64,000 nt of DNA, from the NCBI GenBank assembly GCA_947628565.1, contig CANRAH010000005.1:22614-86613 (forward strand), in the 5' to 3' direction. Source of the stretch: an uncultured Bacilli bacterium. Lineage in GTDB: Bacteria > Bacillota_I > Bacilli_A > RF39 > UBA660. The translations under genes and the position numbers were made by a program. Below are positions 1 to 8,908 of this stretch, one piece after another (within the stretch, counting starts at the first letter, position 1; every line of letters starts with the position of its first letter). The notes under the pieces are model-generated. The model ran no database searches. It saw only the letters and a list, made by a program, of their open reading frames with translations, and was not told where the DNA came from.

Positions 1-2547
1 AAATATAGCATGTAAAAGTTTTTCTTCGCTTGTTAATTCAGCCATTCCTTTTGGTGTAACCTTACCTACTAATATATCATCATCATGTACTTCAGTTCCT
101 ATACGAATAAGTCCATTTTCATCTAGATTCTTACGAGCTTCTTCTGATACATTTGGAATATCCCTTGTAAACTCTTCAGGTCCAAGCTTAGTATCACGAC
201 ATTCAATCTGATAATCTTGAATATGTATTGATGTATAAACATCATCTCTAACTAATCTTTCATTTAATATAACAGCATCCTCATAATTGTATCCATTAAA
301 ATTCATGAAAGCAACAGTTACATTTCTACCTAAAGCCATTTCTCCTAAATCTGTAGAAGGTCCATCAGCTATAACTTGTCCTTTAAATACTTTATCATTT
401 ACTCTTACAATTGGTTTTTGATGATAACAAGTGCCAGCATTACTTCTTTCAAATCCATTTAAATAATATGTGTCAACTCCACCTTTAGTTTTAACAAGTA
501 TTTTTTCTGAATCCACATAATCTACTACACCATCAGCTTTAGCTATTACAACAGCTCCACTATCTTTAGCACTTATAGCTTCAATTCCTGTTCCAACAAT
601 TGGAGCTTCACACTTGATAAGTGGTATTGCTTGACGTTGCATGTTAGATCCCATAAGTGCACGTTTACCATCATCATGCTCCAAGAATGGAATACCAGCA
701 GTAGTTATAGATACAACTTGTTGACTTGAAACGTCTATATAATCTACATCTGTACTTTTTATCATTATATTCTCGCCACGATAACGTACAGGAACTCTTT
801 CGTCAACGAAGTTATCATTATCATCTAATTTTACTGTTGCCTGTGATATATGATATTCCAACTCTTCATCTGCAGTCATATATTTTATTTCATCTGTTAA
901 ATGTCCATTTGAAACTTTTCTATATGGAGTCATTATAAATCCATAATCATCTACTCTAGCATAAGATGCTAAAGCTGTGATAAGTCCTATATTTGGTCCT
1001 TCTGGAGATTCTATTGGGCAAAGTCTTCCATAATGTGATGGGTTAACATCACGAACTTCCATACCAGCTCTATCTCTAGACAAACCACCAGGCCCTAAAC
1101 TTGATAAACGACGTTTGTTTGCAAGTTCTGCTACTGGATTTGTTTGATCCATAAATTGTGATAACTGACTGCTTCCAAAGAATTCCTTAATAGCAGCAGT
1201 TAAAGGTCTAATATTTATCAATGTTTTTGGAGTTACTTCATCTAGTTCTTGAGTACTCATTCTATCACGAATAACTCTTTCAATTCTAGATACACCAACT
1301 CTAAATTGGTTTTGTAAAAGTTCTCCTACTTGTCTTACACGTCTATTTGATAAATGGTCTATTTCATCATATGAACCTATTCCTTCATGTAAATTCAAAT
1401 AATAAGAAACAGTTGCATATACATCTGAAATAGTAAGTCTTTTTTCAGTAATACTTTGATCATTACCAATAATTTTAATAACTTTTTCAGGGTTCTTTTT
1501 AGAATAAACATTTACAATTTGTACTTTATTATAAGAATCTAATTCTTGATTTATTAGTACCTCTTTTACACCATACCCATTTTCCATTATTGGTTTTAAT
1601 GTTTCCAATACTTCTTTAGTTACTAAAGTACCTTTTTCACAAATAAGATTTCCATCTACTTTAATATCTTCTGCAAGTATAGAATCATATAATCTATCAA
1701 TTACATTCAATTTTTTATTAAATTTGTAACGTCCTACCTTAGCTAAATCATACCTAAATGCATCAAAAAATCTAGATATTAATTGATTCTTTGCACTATC
1801 CAAAGTACTTGGCTCACCTGGTCTTAACTTTGAATGTATATCTATTAATGCTTCATCAGTATTTTTATTTGTATCTTTTTCTATGGTACGCATAATATAA
1901 TCATCTTCACCAAATAAATCTACTATATCAGCATCGCTAGATAAACCTAAAGCTCTAAGTAAAGTAGTAACTGGAACTTTACGTGTTCTATCGATACGGC
2001 AGTATATTACATCTCTTGCATCCGTTTCATATTCAAGCCATGTACCACGTGTTGGTATTATCTGTGAAGTAATTATTGGTTTCCCATTCTTTTTATCTAT
2101 TTCTCTAGAATAGTATGCGCTTGGTGAACGCACTAATTGTGATACAATAACACGTTCAGCACCGTTTATTATAAATGTACCACTATCTGTCATAATAGGC
2201 ATATCGCCTAAATAAATTTCTTGCTCTTTAACCTCACCGGTCTCTTGGTTAAAAAGTCTTGCTTGCACTTTTAATGGTGCAGCATAGGTTGCATATCTGT
2301 CTTTGCAACCTTTAATTGAGTATCTTGGCTCTTCAAAAGAATATTCTCCAAATTCTAATGTCATATTTCCATTAAAACTTTCTACTGGGAAAATATCGTC
2401 GAATACTTCTTGTATTCCATTAGTCATAAATTCATTATATGACTTTTTTTGAATTTCCAACAAATTGGAAAGTTCAAGTGCATTTTTAGTTTTTGCATAA
2501 CTTCTTCTTTCACGGTAATCACCGAATTTTTTTACTGTATAAGCCAC
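1..2547 (-). CDS. rpoB: RNA polymerase beta subunit (partial, 3' end outside window)
   Basis: Beta subunit of the core RNA polymerase, making RNA together with alpha and beta prime. The minus-strand reading frame is open from a GTG at 2547 to the window edge, 849 codons, so the C-terminal part is missing. The N-terminus reads VAYTVKKFGDYRERRSYAKT, typical of Firmicute RpoB, and the later stretches VESFNGNMTLEF, GTFIINGAERVIVSQL and RTRKVPVTTLLRALG are classic beta-subunit blocks. The GTG start follows a GGGGTG-type ribosome site. It lies downstream of the ybxB-like methyltransferase, as in Bacillus. No frameshift was seen. Confidence 0.97.
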   Translation of the reverse strand, partial: MAYTVKKFGDYRERRSYAKTKNALELSNLLEIQKKSYNEFMTNGIQEVFDDIFPVESFNGNMTLEFGEYSFEEPRYSIKGCKDRYATYAAPLKVQARLFNQETGEVKEQEIYLGDMPIMTDSGTFIINGAERVIVSQLVRSPSAYYSREIDKKNGKPIITSQIIPTRGTWLEYETDARDVIYCRIDRTRKVPVTTLLRALGLSSDADIVDLFGEDDYIMRTIEKDTNKNTDEALIDIHSKLRPGEPSTLDSAKNQLISRFFDAFRYDLAKVGRYKFNKKLNVIDRLYDSILAEDIKVDGNLICEKGTLVTKEVLETLKPIMENGYGVKEVLINQELDSYNKVQIVNVYSKKNPEKVIKIIGNDQSITEKRLTISDVYATVSYYLNLHEGIGSYDEIDHLSNRRVRQVGELLQNQFRVGVSRIERVIRDRMSTQELDEVTPKTLINIRPLTAAIKEFFGSSQLSQFMDQTNPVAELANKRRLSSLGPGGLSRDRAGMEVRDVNPSHYGRLCPIESPEGPNIGLITALASYARVDDYGFIMTPYRKVSNGHLTDEIKYMTADEELEYHISQATVKLDDNDNFVDERVPVRYRGENIMIKSTDVDYIDVSSQQVVSITTAGIPFLEHDDGKRALMGSNMQRQAIPLIKCEAPIVGTGIEAISAKDSGAVVIAKADGVVDYVDSEKILVKTKGGVDTYYLNGFERSNAGTCYHQKPIVRVNDKVFKGQVIADGPSTDLGEMALGRNVTVAFMNFNGYNYEDAVILNERLVRDDVYTSIHIQDYQIECRDTKLGPEEFTRDIPNVSEEARKNLDENGLIRIGTEVHDDDILVGKVTPKGMAELTSEEKLLHAIF

Positions 2548-2581
2548 TCTTTCACCCCATAAACTATATTTTATCTAGAAC

Positions 2582-2607
2582 GCATATATTAGGAAAATAA
2601 TATATGC
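2582..2607 (-). other. Stem-loop between ybxB-like gene and rpoB
   Basis: A 10-bp perfect inverted repeat (GCATATATTA / TAATATATGC, 6-nt loop) sits in the short gap before rpoB. No U-tract follows on the minus strand, so it is not a standard intrinsic terminator. It could be an RNA processing or stability element separating rplJL from rpoB expression; that role is inferred. Confidence 0.5.
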
Positions 2608-2644
2608 CGCCAATTTATAATTTTACATCATTTCAATCAATAAG

Positions 2645-3232
2645 TCAATAAGTTTGTAAATCAATTACAAAAAAACCTTTACTTTTAATAATCAAATTTA
2701 CCTTATAGTATTCCTCCATATCACGCATAACACTTTTTGCGCCTTGATCCTTACTTATTACAAATATTAAATGGCCTTTTTCTTTTAAATATTCTTTAGC
2801 ATTTACAAGTATTTCATATAATATTTTTTTACCTACTCTAATTGGAGGATTAGTTATTATATAATCATATTTTTTAGTTACATTGCTATAAACATCACTT
2901 TCAAAAATGTTTACATTTACTTGATTTAATTTTGCATTTATTCTTGCTAAATTTAAAGCTCTTTCATTTATATCTAGCATATCAACTTGAGCATTTGTAT
3001 TAGCTTTTATATATATACCAATAGGGCCATATCCACATCCAAAATCAAGTACATCGCCATTTATACTTTTTAAATCTATATTTTCAAGCAAAGTTCTTGT
3101 AGCAAAATCAAGTCCTCTTTTTGAAAATACATTATTATCAGTTTTAAATGTATAAAGTTTATTACCAATATTTGCTCTTGTTGTAACGATATTGCTTTTA
3201 ACATCAGTTTCTTTATCAAAATAATGACTCAT
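2645..3232 (-). CDS. RsmC/YbxB-like class I SAM-dependent rRNA methyltransferase
   Basis: 195-aa Rossmann-fold methyltransferase. The SAM-binding loop DVLDFGCGYGPIG is at about residues 61-73 and the substrate-site NPP motif (TNPPIRVGKK) at about 127-136, typical of RsmC/RsmD-type guanine-N2 methyltransferases. A MTS-family enzyme lies at this very place, between rplL and rpoB, in Bacillus (ybxB). The start ATG overlaps the stop of the upstream gene (ATGA), so the two are translationally coupled. The exact rRNA target cannot be read from sequence. Confidence 0.88.
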   Translation of the reverse strand: MSHYFDKETDVKSNIVTTRANIGNKLYTFKTDNNVFSKRGLDFATRTLLENIDLKSINGDVLDFGCGYGPIGIYIKANTNAQVDMLDINERALNLARINAKLNQVNVNIFESDVYSNVTKKYDYIITNPPIRVGKKILYEILVNAKEYLKEKGHLIFVISKDQGAKSVMRDMEEYYKVNLIIKSKGFFVIDLQTY

Positions 3233-3750
3233 TTGATTCCCTTCACCATTTCTTTTATAACATCGTTTTGAGATTTTATTAAAAGTTCATCAAAAAATTT
3301 TTTTCTTAAATTTGAAAACTCTTTATCATAAAACAATTTACTTTTACCTAAAGGTAAATGAATTATGTTGTGCAACTTTTCAAATTCTACTAATTCATTT
3401 GGATTAATTTTATAGCGATTTAACGTTTCTAAATTGGTATAAAGAACATAATCCGCACTTTGTATATCCACTAAATATGACTTTTTAAATTCGTCATGCT
3501 TATACGCACCCATATAAACTAATATATCCGAATCATTTTTAGTAGTTAAAGCTATATAGTTAAAAGCACTATTAGAATCATATTTTAAACTTTCATATTG
3601 CTCTATTTTTTTACATAAACTCAAGTATTCTTTTATAATTGCGTTTTCTTCTAATTCTTCTTTTGTTTTTTTTAATTTCTTTAATTCTTGTTCTAAAGAC
3701 AATAAAAAGTAATATTTTTTTCTTGCATTATTTACTTCATTATCAGTCAT
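3229..3750 (-). CDS. Hypothetical protein with N-terminal coiled coil
   Basis: 173-aa protein not recognised. Residues about 15-55 are rich in Leu/Lys/Glu heptads and look like a coiled coil; the rest is a mixed alpha/beta region without a catalytic motif I can name. It has a strong AAGGAGG site before its ATG and overlaps the methyltransferase start by 4 bp. It sits inside the ribosomal/RNA polymerase cluster between rplL and the ybxB-like gene, where most Bacilli have nothing, so it may be a lineage-specific addition. Confidence 0.75.
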   Translation of the reverse strand: MTDNEVNNARKKYYFLLSLEQELKKLKKTKEELEENAIIKEYLSLCKKIEQYESLKYDSNSAFNYIALTTKNDSDILVYMGAYKHDEFKKSYLVDIQSADYVLYTNLETLNRYKINPNELVEFEKLHNIIHLPLGKSKLFYDKEFSNLRKKFFDELLIKSQNDVIKEMVKGIK

Positions 3751-3767
3751 AATACCTCCTTAAAGAA

Positions 3768-3811
3768 ACGGCGAAAGCCCATACTAATATTAGTACAGGC
3801 TTAAACCTTAA
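3768..3811 (-). terminator. Hairpin after rplL, possible weak terminator/attenuator
   Basis: An 11-bp stem containing G-U pairs, GCCTGTACTAA with TTAGTATGGGC, lies just after the rplL stop. The downstream run is only TTTCG, so termination is probably partial. This would fit the usual step-down between abundant L7/L12 and the downstream rpoB genes. Confidence 0.45.
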
Positions 3812-3819
3812 AAGTTCAA

Positions 3820-4191
3820 TTATTTTAATTCAATAGTTGCGCCAGCTTCTTCAAATTTAGCTTTAAGTTCATTAGCTTCAGAAGTAGCAACTTTTTCTTT
3901 GATAACTCCACCATTATCAGCAATAGCTTTAGAATCTCCAAGACCTAATCCTGTAACTTCTTTAATTATTTTGATAACAGCTATTTTGTTAGCACCTGCA
4001 CTTGCAAGTACTACGTCAACAGTGCTTGGAGCATCATTTTGAGCATCAGCTTGAGCAGGTGCTGCAGCAACAGCAACAGCTGTTGGGTCAACTCCAAATT
4101 CTTCCTTCATTAAATCTACTACTTCTTTAATTTCTAAAAGAGTCATTTCTTTTAGTGAATCAATAATTTCTTTTGCGCTTAATTTTGCCAT
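3820..4191 (-). CDS. rplL: 50S ribosomal protein L7/L12
   Basis: Stalk protein of the large ribosomal subunit that recruits translation GTPases. 123 aa from the ATG giving MAKLSAKEI, which follows AAAGGAGATAAAATT; the longer upstream start is less likely. An N-terminal dimerisation helix, an Ala-rich hinge (about residues 40-55) and the C-terminal domain with KIAVIKIIKEVTGLGLGDSK are all visible. It is directly downstream of rplJ and co-transcribed with it. Confidence 0.97.
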   Translation of the reverse strand: MAKLSAKEIIDSLKEMTLLEIKEVVDLMKEEFGVDPTAVAVAAAPAQADAQNDAPSTVDVVLASAGANKIAVIKIIKEVTGLGLGDSKAIADNGGVIKEKVATSEANELKAKFEEAGATIELK

Positions 4192-4216
4192 AATTTTATC
4201 TCCTTTCAACATTTAA

Positions 4217-4708
4217 TTATTTTTCTAAATTTTCACTATGTAAGTTTAAGCAAATTGCAAAATCCCTTGGGATAGCAAGTAACCCACTTGCAAACATTGT
4301 AAGTAATCCTTCTCTTGATGGAATAGTTGCAAGTTTTTTAAGTTCATCTATTAAAGTAATTTTACCATCTACTATACCAATTTTCATTTCAAGTTTATCA
4401 TGAGTTTTAGAAAACTCAGCTACAGCTTTAATTGGTTCGATGATATCTTTACCAAAAGCAACAACTTTTGGACCATTTAATTCATCTGAAATATCAATAT
4501 TTAAATCTTTTAAAGCTCTTGCAACTAAAGTATTTTTATAAACTTTAAGTTCAGAATTAGATTCTTTTAATTTTCTTCTAAGTTCCATTACCTCACTAAC
4601 AGTTAAACCATTATTATTAAGGAAAATAAATGAACTAGATTCTTTTACATTATTAGATATTTCATCAATAATTTCTTGCTTTTTCTCTAATATTTTTGGA
4701 TTTGCCAT
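4217..4708 (-). CDS. rplJ: 50S ribosomal protein L10
   Basis: 163-aa L10, the base of the ribosomal stalk to which L7/L12 dimers attach. The start is set at MANPKILEKK, preceded by AGGAGGTGTTTT; an upstream in-frame ATG would add six residues and lacks a site. The C-terminal helical tail that binds L12 is present. It is preceded by an L10 leader, so autoregulation by the L10-L12 complex is expected. Confidence 0.96.
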   Translation of the reverse strand: MANPKILEKKQEIIDEISNNVKESSSFIFLNNNGLTVSEVMELRRKLKESNSELKVYKNTLVARALKDLNIDISDELNGPKVVAFGKDIIEPIKAVAEFSKTHDKLEMKIGIVDGKITLIDELKKLATIPSREGLLTMFASGLLAIPRDFAICLNLHSENLEK

Positions 4709-4726
4709 AAAACACCTCCTAATCAT

Positions 4727-4850
4727 TTAATACCAATAAAAATGTCCTACATACACGTAGGACAAACTGAAACTTATTTTAAGTTCCTCGGTAGGATATT
4801 TAAGAATTCTCACCTACTGTCTACGGTACTATTATTTCCAACTCGAATTT
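4727..4850 (-). ncRNA. Ribosomal protein L10 leader RNA
   Basis: The 5' UTR of rplJL carries the conserved elements of the Firmicute L10 leader: CCGTAGACAGTAGGTGAG followed by CCTACCGAGGAAC. Between this and the L10 start is a terminator-like hairpin, GTCCTAC / GTAGGAC (4744-4763), followed by ATTTTTATT. By family knowledge, binding of L10(L12)4 represses the operon. The leader identity is from pattern recognition, not a covariance search. Confidence 0.85.
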
Positions 4851-4881
4851 ATTTTAACATATTTTTTTTTGCTTGTAAATA

Positions 4882-5577
4882 CTAAATTTCAAAACTTGAT
4901 GAATCGATTTTAATTCCTGGACCCATAGTCGTTGAAATTGATATATTTAATATATATTTACCTTTAACTGCACTTGGCTTAGTCTTATTTATCAATGATA
5001 CAAAAGATGTAATATTTTGAACTAATTTATCCGCATCGAATGATTTTTTACCAACTATAACTGCAACGTTTCCAAAAGAATCAGTTCTATATTCAACACG
5101 TCCTTTTTTAACATCTTCGACAGCCTTTTTAACATCCATAGTAACTGTTCCAGTTTTTGGATTTGGCATTAAACCACGAGGTCCTAAAATACGTCCTATT
5201 TTACCTAATGCAGGCATCATATCTGGTGTAGCTATCATAGTATCAAAATCAAACCAATTTTCATTAGCTATTTTATCTATTAAATCTACATCCCCTACAT
5301 AATCAGCATTAGCATCTTTAGCCTCTTGTGCTTTAGCACCACGAGCAAGAACTAACACTTTTTTAGTTTTACCAATACCATTTGGAAGAACTGTAGCTCC
5401 TCTTAATTGTTGATCAGCCTTCTTTGTGTCTAAGTTAAGACGCATAACAAGTTCAACTGTTTCATCAAATTTAGCTACATTAGTTTCTTTTAATATTTTT
5501 ATTGCTTCATCAATTGAATAAGCTTTACCTTTTTCTATTTTAGCTAAGGCCTCATTATATTTTTTTCCTCTTTTCAT
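4882..5577 (-). CDS. rplA: 50S ribosomal protein L1
   Basis: 231-aa L1, full length. Signature [17 protein letters not shown] is at about residues 126-142, and the N-terminus [20 protein letters not shown] is typical. L1 binds 23S rRNA at the E-site stalk and in many bacteria represses its own L11-L1 mRNA. It lies 68 bp downstream of rplK with an AGGAGGTTAT ribosome site. Confidence 0.97.
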   Translation of the reverse strand: MKRGKKYNEALAKIEKGKAYSIDEAIKILKETNVAKFDETVELVMRLNLDTKKADQQLRGATVLPNGIGKTKKVLVLARGAKAQEAKDANADYVGDVDLIDKIANENWFDFDTMIATPDMMPALGKIGRILGPRGLMPNPKTGTVTMDVKKAVEDVKKGRVEYRTDSFGNVAVIVGKKSFDADKLVQNITSFVSLINKTKPSAVKGKYILNISISTTMGPGIKIDSSSFEI

Positions 5578-5645
5578 AATAACCTCCTATTTAATTTTTT
5601 ATATTAATGATAATGAAAAGCGGAATTCATAATCTATCAATATTT

Positions 5646-6068
5646 CTATTCTTCTACTTGAACACCCATGTTTTTTGCAGTTCCACTTACAATTTTCATG
5701 GCTTCTTCTATTGTATAACAATTAAGATCTGGTAACTTTATCTCTGCAATTTGTCTTAATTGTTCTTTTGTCATCTTTCCAACAGATTCCTTAGAACCTT
5801 TATTTGATCCTTTTTTAATATTGCATATTTTCTTTATTAAAAATGGAGTTGGTGGAGTTTTAATTACAAACGTGAAACTTCTATCATCATAAATAGAAAT
5901 TACAACTGGTAAAATATCTCCCATTTTATCTTTTGTTGCATCATTATATTTTGTACAAAATTCTTGTAAATTTATTCCAGCTGGTCCAAGAACAGTTCCA
6001 ACAGGTGGAGCTGGTGTTGCTTTTCCGGCTGGGATTTGTAATTTTATCTCTTTAACTAATTGTGCCAC
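5646..6068 (-). CDS. rplK: 50S ribosomal protein L11
   Basis: 140-aa L11, the GTPase-centre protein. The reading frame could open at a GTG three codons upstream, but the GTG at 6068 lies 8 nt from a GGAGG site and gives the expected AQLVKEIKLQIPAGKATPAP. The APPVGTVLGPAGIN block and the C-terminal VSGTAKNMGVQVE tail match the family. It heads the rplK-rplA unit, with a readable promoter upstream. Confidence 0.95.
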   Translation of the reverse strand: MAQLVKEIKLQIPAGKATPAPPVGTVLGPAGINLQEFCTKYNDATKDKMGDILPVVISIYDDRSFTFVIKTPPTPFLIKKICNIKKGSNKGSKESVGKMTKEQLRQIAEIKLPDLNCYTIEEAMKIVSGTAKNMGVQVEE

Positions 6069-6079
6069 GGAAAACACCT

Positions 6080-6180
6080 CCTATATTATTTTACTTTCCG
6101 TCGTGGTCCAAATGCTCCGCTTACTTGATAATAAATATCAAATCATTAGCTCCCACAAAATCTATATTTTTAAATATAGC
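6080..6180 (-). promoter_or_regulatory. rplK-rplA 5' leader, possible L1-binding region
   Basis: About 110 nt of structured leader separates the rplK promoter from its GTG. It includes TTGTGGGAGCTA and GTAAGCGGAGC, plus a GGACCACGACGG stretch that can pair with upstream GUGG. L11-L1 operons are commonly autoregulated by L1 binding such leaders; the assignment here rests on position and purine-rich motifs only. Confidence 0.4.
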
Positions 6181-6186
6181 CATATA

Positions 6187-6215
6187 AGAATAACACATTT
6201 TATATTTTTTTGCAA
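6187..6215 (-). promoter_or_regulatory. Promoter of rplK-rplA
   Basis: -35 TTGCAA (6210-6215) and -10 TATTCT (6187-6192) separated by 17 bp, immediately after the stop of the upstream 353-codon gene. This gives L11-L1 their own start separate from secE-nusG. Confidence 0.6.
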
Positions 6216-6220
6216 TAGAT

Positions 6221-7282
6221 TTAACAACGTTTTCTAAAAAAATCATTATAAATGCTAACACGATTTATCATAATTTTCATTTTTTTAGAATTTTCTTCTA
6301 AATATAAAGGGTTAATTCTTTTATTTAATTTTTTTATTTTAAAATATTTTATATCTAAATATTTATTTTTTATATGATTATCAAAATTATAACCACTTAA
6401 AATTTCTTCTCCATATACAAACAGCTTAATTTCATCTTTTACGATAATATTTAAAATAATTCTTTTATCTAAATAAGGCATCTTTTCAAGTAATATAGCT
6501 AATGGAAAATCTAATTTTAATATTTTAATATACCCATCTATATCTTTCGTATCCATAGATAAATTTAATTTTTTTAACACTTGGTACGCAAAATAATAGT
6601 CATTTTTTAAAAGCAATATCTTTGCGACTTTTAAAGCTTCATTGCTATCTAAAAAAGGCAATATATCATTTAGCATTTTATCTTTATGACTTTTATAAAT
6701 CTTACTATTAAAATAATTTATAACAAATAAATTATACATATGATCTTTTTTAGAATAGTTAATTATCATATCCTCAATATTTTCAACAAAATCTAAATCA
6801 ACTAAAGATGTTTCAATTAAAATATCTAAAATACGAATAGCTTCTTTATAATGATTAGATATAATTAATTCACAAATACTGCTTTTTATAAAATCTACAT
6901 ATTTAGAATTTATTTTTAAAATTGTTTTATTAGTTACAAGTCTTAAAAATTTTTGTTTATCTTTTATATAATATTCAAGTATAAAGTTAAGTATATCACT
7001 TTTGAATAATTCTACATATTTATATATAAATTCAAAATTATCTTTGGTTGAATTTATAATATATATTTTAAATACTTCATAAAAATTTTCCGAATTTATC
7101 AAGTGAATTATACTACCATTTTGAATATTATAATCAACATAATCCACTAACAAAGATTTATTATCTAATTTTAAAAGTTTATTTAATATATCATCTATAT
7201 TAAAATTCTTAACCTGTTTCAAAAACTTATTTAAACATTTTTTATCATTATAATTTAATACATTATCAAATGAACTGTCCAC
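6221..7282 (-). CDS. Hypothetical all-helical protein between nusG and rplK
   Basis: 353-aa protein, not recognised. It starts with GTG one base after the nusG stop, so it is read as part of secE-nusG. Composition is very rich in Ile, Asn, Lys, Leu and Tyr and predicts successive amphipathic helices with no signal peptide or membrane span, suggesting a helical-repeat (TPR/HEAT-like) fold; that is inference. In Bacillus nusG is followed directly by rplK, so this gene interrupts an otherwise highly conserved order. Confidence 0.7.
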   Translation of the reverse strand: MDSSFDNVLNYNDKKCLNKFLKQVKNFNIDDILNKLLKLDNKSLLVDYVDYNIQNGSIIHLINSENFYEVFKIYIINSTKDNFEFIYKYVELFKSDILNFILEYYIKDKQKFLRLVTNKTILKINSKYVDFIKSSICELIISNHYKEAIRILDILIETSLVDLDFVENIEDMIINYSKKDHMYNLFVINYFNSKIYKSHKDKMLNDILPFLDSNEALKVAKILLLKNDYYFAYQVLKKLNLSMDTKDIDGYIKILKLDFPLAILLEKMPYLDKRIILNIIVKDEIKLFVYGEEILSGYNFDNHIKNKYLDIKYFKIKKLNKRINPLYLEENSKKMKIMINRVSIYNDFFRKRC

Positions 7283-7283
7283 A

Positions 7284-7817
7284 TTATGCCTTCTCTATTT
7301 CAGTAAATAATACTTCTACGGTAGTCTCTTGTCCAAATAAATCAAGTGAAATTTCCATTTTTTGATTTACCATATCAACAAGTTTAACTTTTCCAAACAT
7401 GTTAGCAAATGCTCCACTTATAACCTTTACTGTATCGCCAACATTTATTTCGTTTACAACATCAATTCTACTCATTCCCATGTTTCCAAGGATTTTATCC
7501 ACTTCACTTTTAGTTAGTGGGAATGGTTTAGCTCCTTTACCACTTGAACCTATAAATCCTGTAACGCCTGGAGTATTACGCACAACAAACCATGCTTCGT
7601 CTGTCATAATCATTTCAACTAATATGTATCCAGGAAACATTTTTGAATCCTTTTCTACTTCTTTCCCATTTTTTACTACAATCTCTTTTGTAGATGGAAC
7701 AACTACACGAAATATATAATCTTCCATTCCCATTGAGCTTGCACGCATTTCAAGTTTTTCTTTTACCTTATTCTCATGCCCTGAATAAGTATTAACAACA
7801 TACCATTCTTTTTCCAT
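7284..7817 (-). CDS. nusG: Transcription termination/antitermination factor NusG
   Basis: 177-aa NusG. The N-terminal NGN domain starts WYVVNTYSGHENKVKEKLE; PGYILVEM and the VRNTPGVTGFIG block follow; the C-terminal KOW motif is VGDTVKVISGAFANMFGKV. It binds the RNA polymerase clamp and affects pausing and termination. The ATG overlaps the secE stop (TAATG), showing tight coupling. Confidence 0.97.
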   Translation of the reverse strand: MEKEWYVVNTYSGHENKVKEKLEMRASSMGMEDYIFRVVVPSTKEIVVKNGKEVEKDSKMFPGYILVEMIMTDEAWFVVRNTPGVTGFIGSSGKGAKPFPLTKSEVDKILGNMGMSRIDVVNEINVGDTVKVISGAFANMFGKVKLVDMVNQKMEISLDLFGQETTVEVLFTEIEKA

Positions 7818-7996
7818 TAACTAAACACCTTCACAATCAAACTTATTATTCCATCAGAAGCTGTAAAGAATGCCATAAAAAACAATATAATAGTTATAGT
7901 AGCAATAGAAAACTTAACCATTTCCAATTTTTTAGGCCATCTAACTTTCTTCATTTCTTTTTTTACATTTACAAAAAATCTAGCTAACTTTTTCAT
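7817..7996 (-). CDS. secE: Preprotein translocase subunit SecE
   Basis: 59-aa single-span SecE. N-terminal amphipathic part contains the conserved KKVRWPKK motif (VRWP at about residues 18-21), followed by one transmembrane helix at about 28-48. It is a structural partner of SecY in the secretion channel. An AGGTG site precedes the ATG, and the stop overlaps the nusG start. Length and position before nusG are as in other Firmicutes. Confidence 0.95.
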   Translation of the reverse strand: MKKLARFFVNVKKEMKKVRWPKKLEMVKFSIATITIILFFMAFFTASDGIISLIVKVFS

Positions 7997-8062
7997 TTAA
8001 CACCTACTTTAATATTATGATTTTTTTCTAAAATAAAAACACTTATATGTGCTTCCATTTAA

Positions 8063-8091
8063 ATATTAACACAAACAAGTATTTGTGTCAA
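8063..8091 (-). promoter_or_regulatory. Promoter of secE-nusG
   Basis: Consensus -35 TTGACA (8086-8091) and -10 TAATAT (8063-8068) with a 17-bp spacer, about 60 bp upstream of the secE ATG. It directly abuts the end of the divergently unrelated dehydrogenase gene on the same strand. Confidence 0.8.
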
Positions 8092-8096
8092 TAGTT

Positions 8097-8849
8097 TTAT
8101 TTAGTTTTTCTATATTGAATATTATATGTTATTCTTAATTTTAATTTAATTGGAACAAATCTTTCAAATAAATAAACAAGTTTCATCTTTAAGCCTGGAA
8201 TTATAAGTAATTTTCTTTTAAACATTTTATTTAATGCATATTTAGCTACATATTCACTAGATAAAGCTTTTATTTTAAATTCACAATTAGCCACTTTATT
8301 AAAATTGGTATCAACAGGGCCAGGGCATAAACAACTTATATGAACATTGCTTTTCATTTCCCTTAATTCTTCATATAATGCAAGAGTTAAATGATATACA
8401 TATGCTTTAGTTGAGTAATAGGTTGCCATTAAAGGGCCAGGTGTAAATGCACTTGCTGAAGATACGTTAAGTATATATCCATTATCTTTTTTTACAAAAT
8501 CTTTCAAAAATAATTTTGTTAAATATTCTAAGGACTTTACATTTAAATCTATCATAGATAATTCTTTTTCTTCCGAAGTTTTAATAAACGATCCAATAAG
8601 TCCAAATCCTGCATTATTAATTAATATATCTATATTTTCGTTTTTAACTTCATTATATAGCTTTTTACAGTTATCAATATTACTTAAATCCATACATATT
8701 ATATCTACTTTAGTTTTTAACTCTATTTTTAATTTTTCCATAGGTTCTTTACTTCTAGCCACTAATATTAAATCATAACCTTTATCGCTTAAAACACGGG
8801 CCATATCTCTACCTATACCACTACTTGCTCCTGTTATCAACGCTTTCAT
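8097..8849 (-). CDS. Short-chain dehydrogenase/reductase (SDR)
   Basis: 250-aa SDR, NAD(P)-dependent oxidoreductase of unknown substrate. The cofactor loop GASSGIGRD is near the N-terminus, NNAGFG at about residue 80, catalytic Ser in NVSSAS and the YxxxK motif YYSTK at about 145-150, followed by CLCPGPVDT. The start at MKALITG follows AAAGGTGATAAA; an upstream ATG would add nine residues. The C-terminal tail is basic and hydrophobic, as in membrane-associated DltE/YqjQ-like SDRs. Confidence 0.88.
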   Translation of the reverse strand: MKALITGASSGIGRDMARVLSDKGYDLILVARSKEPMEKLKIELKTKVDIICMDLSNIDNCKKLYNEVKNENIDILINNAGFGLIGSFIKTSEEKELSMIDLNVKSLEYLTKLFLKDFVKKDNGYILNVSSASAFTPGPLMATYYSTKAYVYHLTLALYEELREMKSNVHISCLCPGPVDTNFNKVANCEFKIKALSSEYVAKYALNKMFKRKLLIIPGLKMKLVYLFERFVPIKLKLRITYNIQYRKTK

Positions 8850-8877
8850 TTTATCACCTTTATTATTATAATCCAAA

Positions 8878-8908
8878 ATTAAAGAAAAAACATAAAAATG
8901 TTTTCTCT
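8878..8908 (-). terminator. Terminator after phosphodiester glycosidase gene
   Basis: Imperfect stem AGAGAAAACAT / ATGTTTTTTCT with a T4 loop, starting at the stop codon of the upstream gene and followed by TTAATTTT. Likely intrinsic terminator. Confidence 0.55.

Noticed and set aside
726..938. 70-codon plus-strand ORF
   Set aside because: Antisense shadow of rpoB, no ribosome site, and the composition mirrors the opposite strand.
6080..6180. Firm call of a known ribosomal leader family before rplK
   Set aside because: Purine-rich motifs fit L1 binding, but I could not trace the full consensus, so it is listed only as possible.
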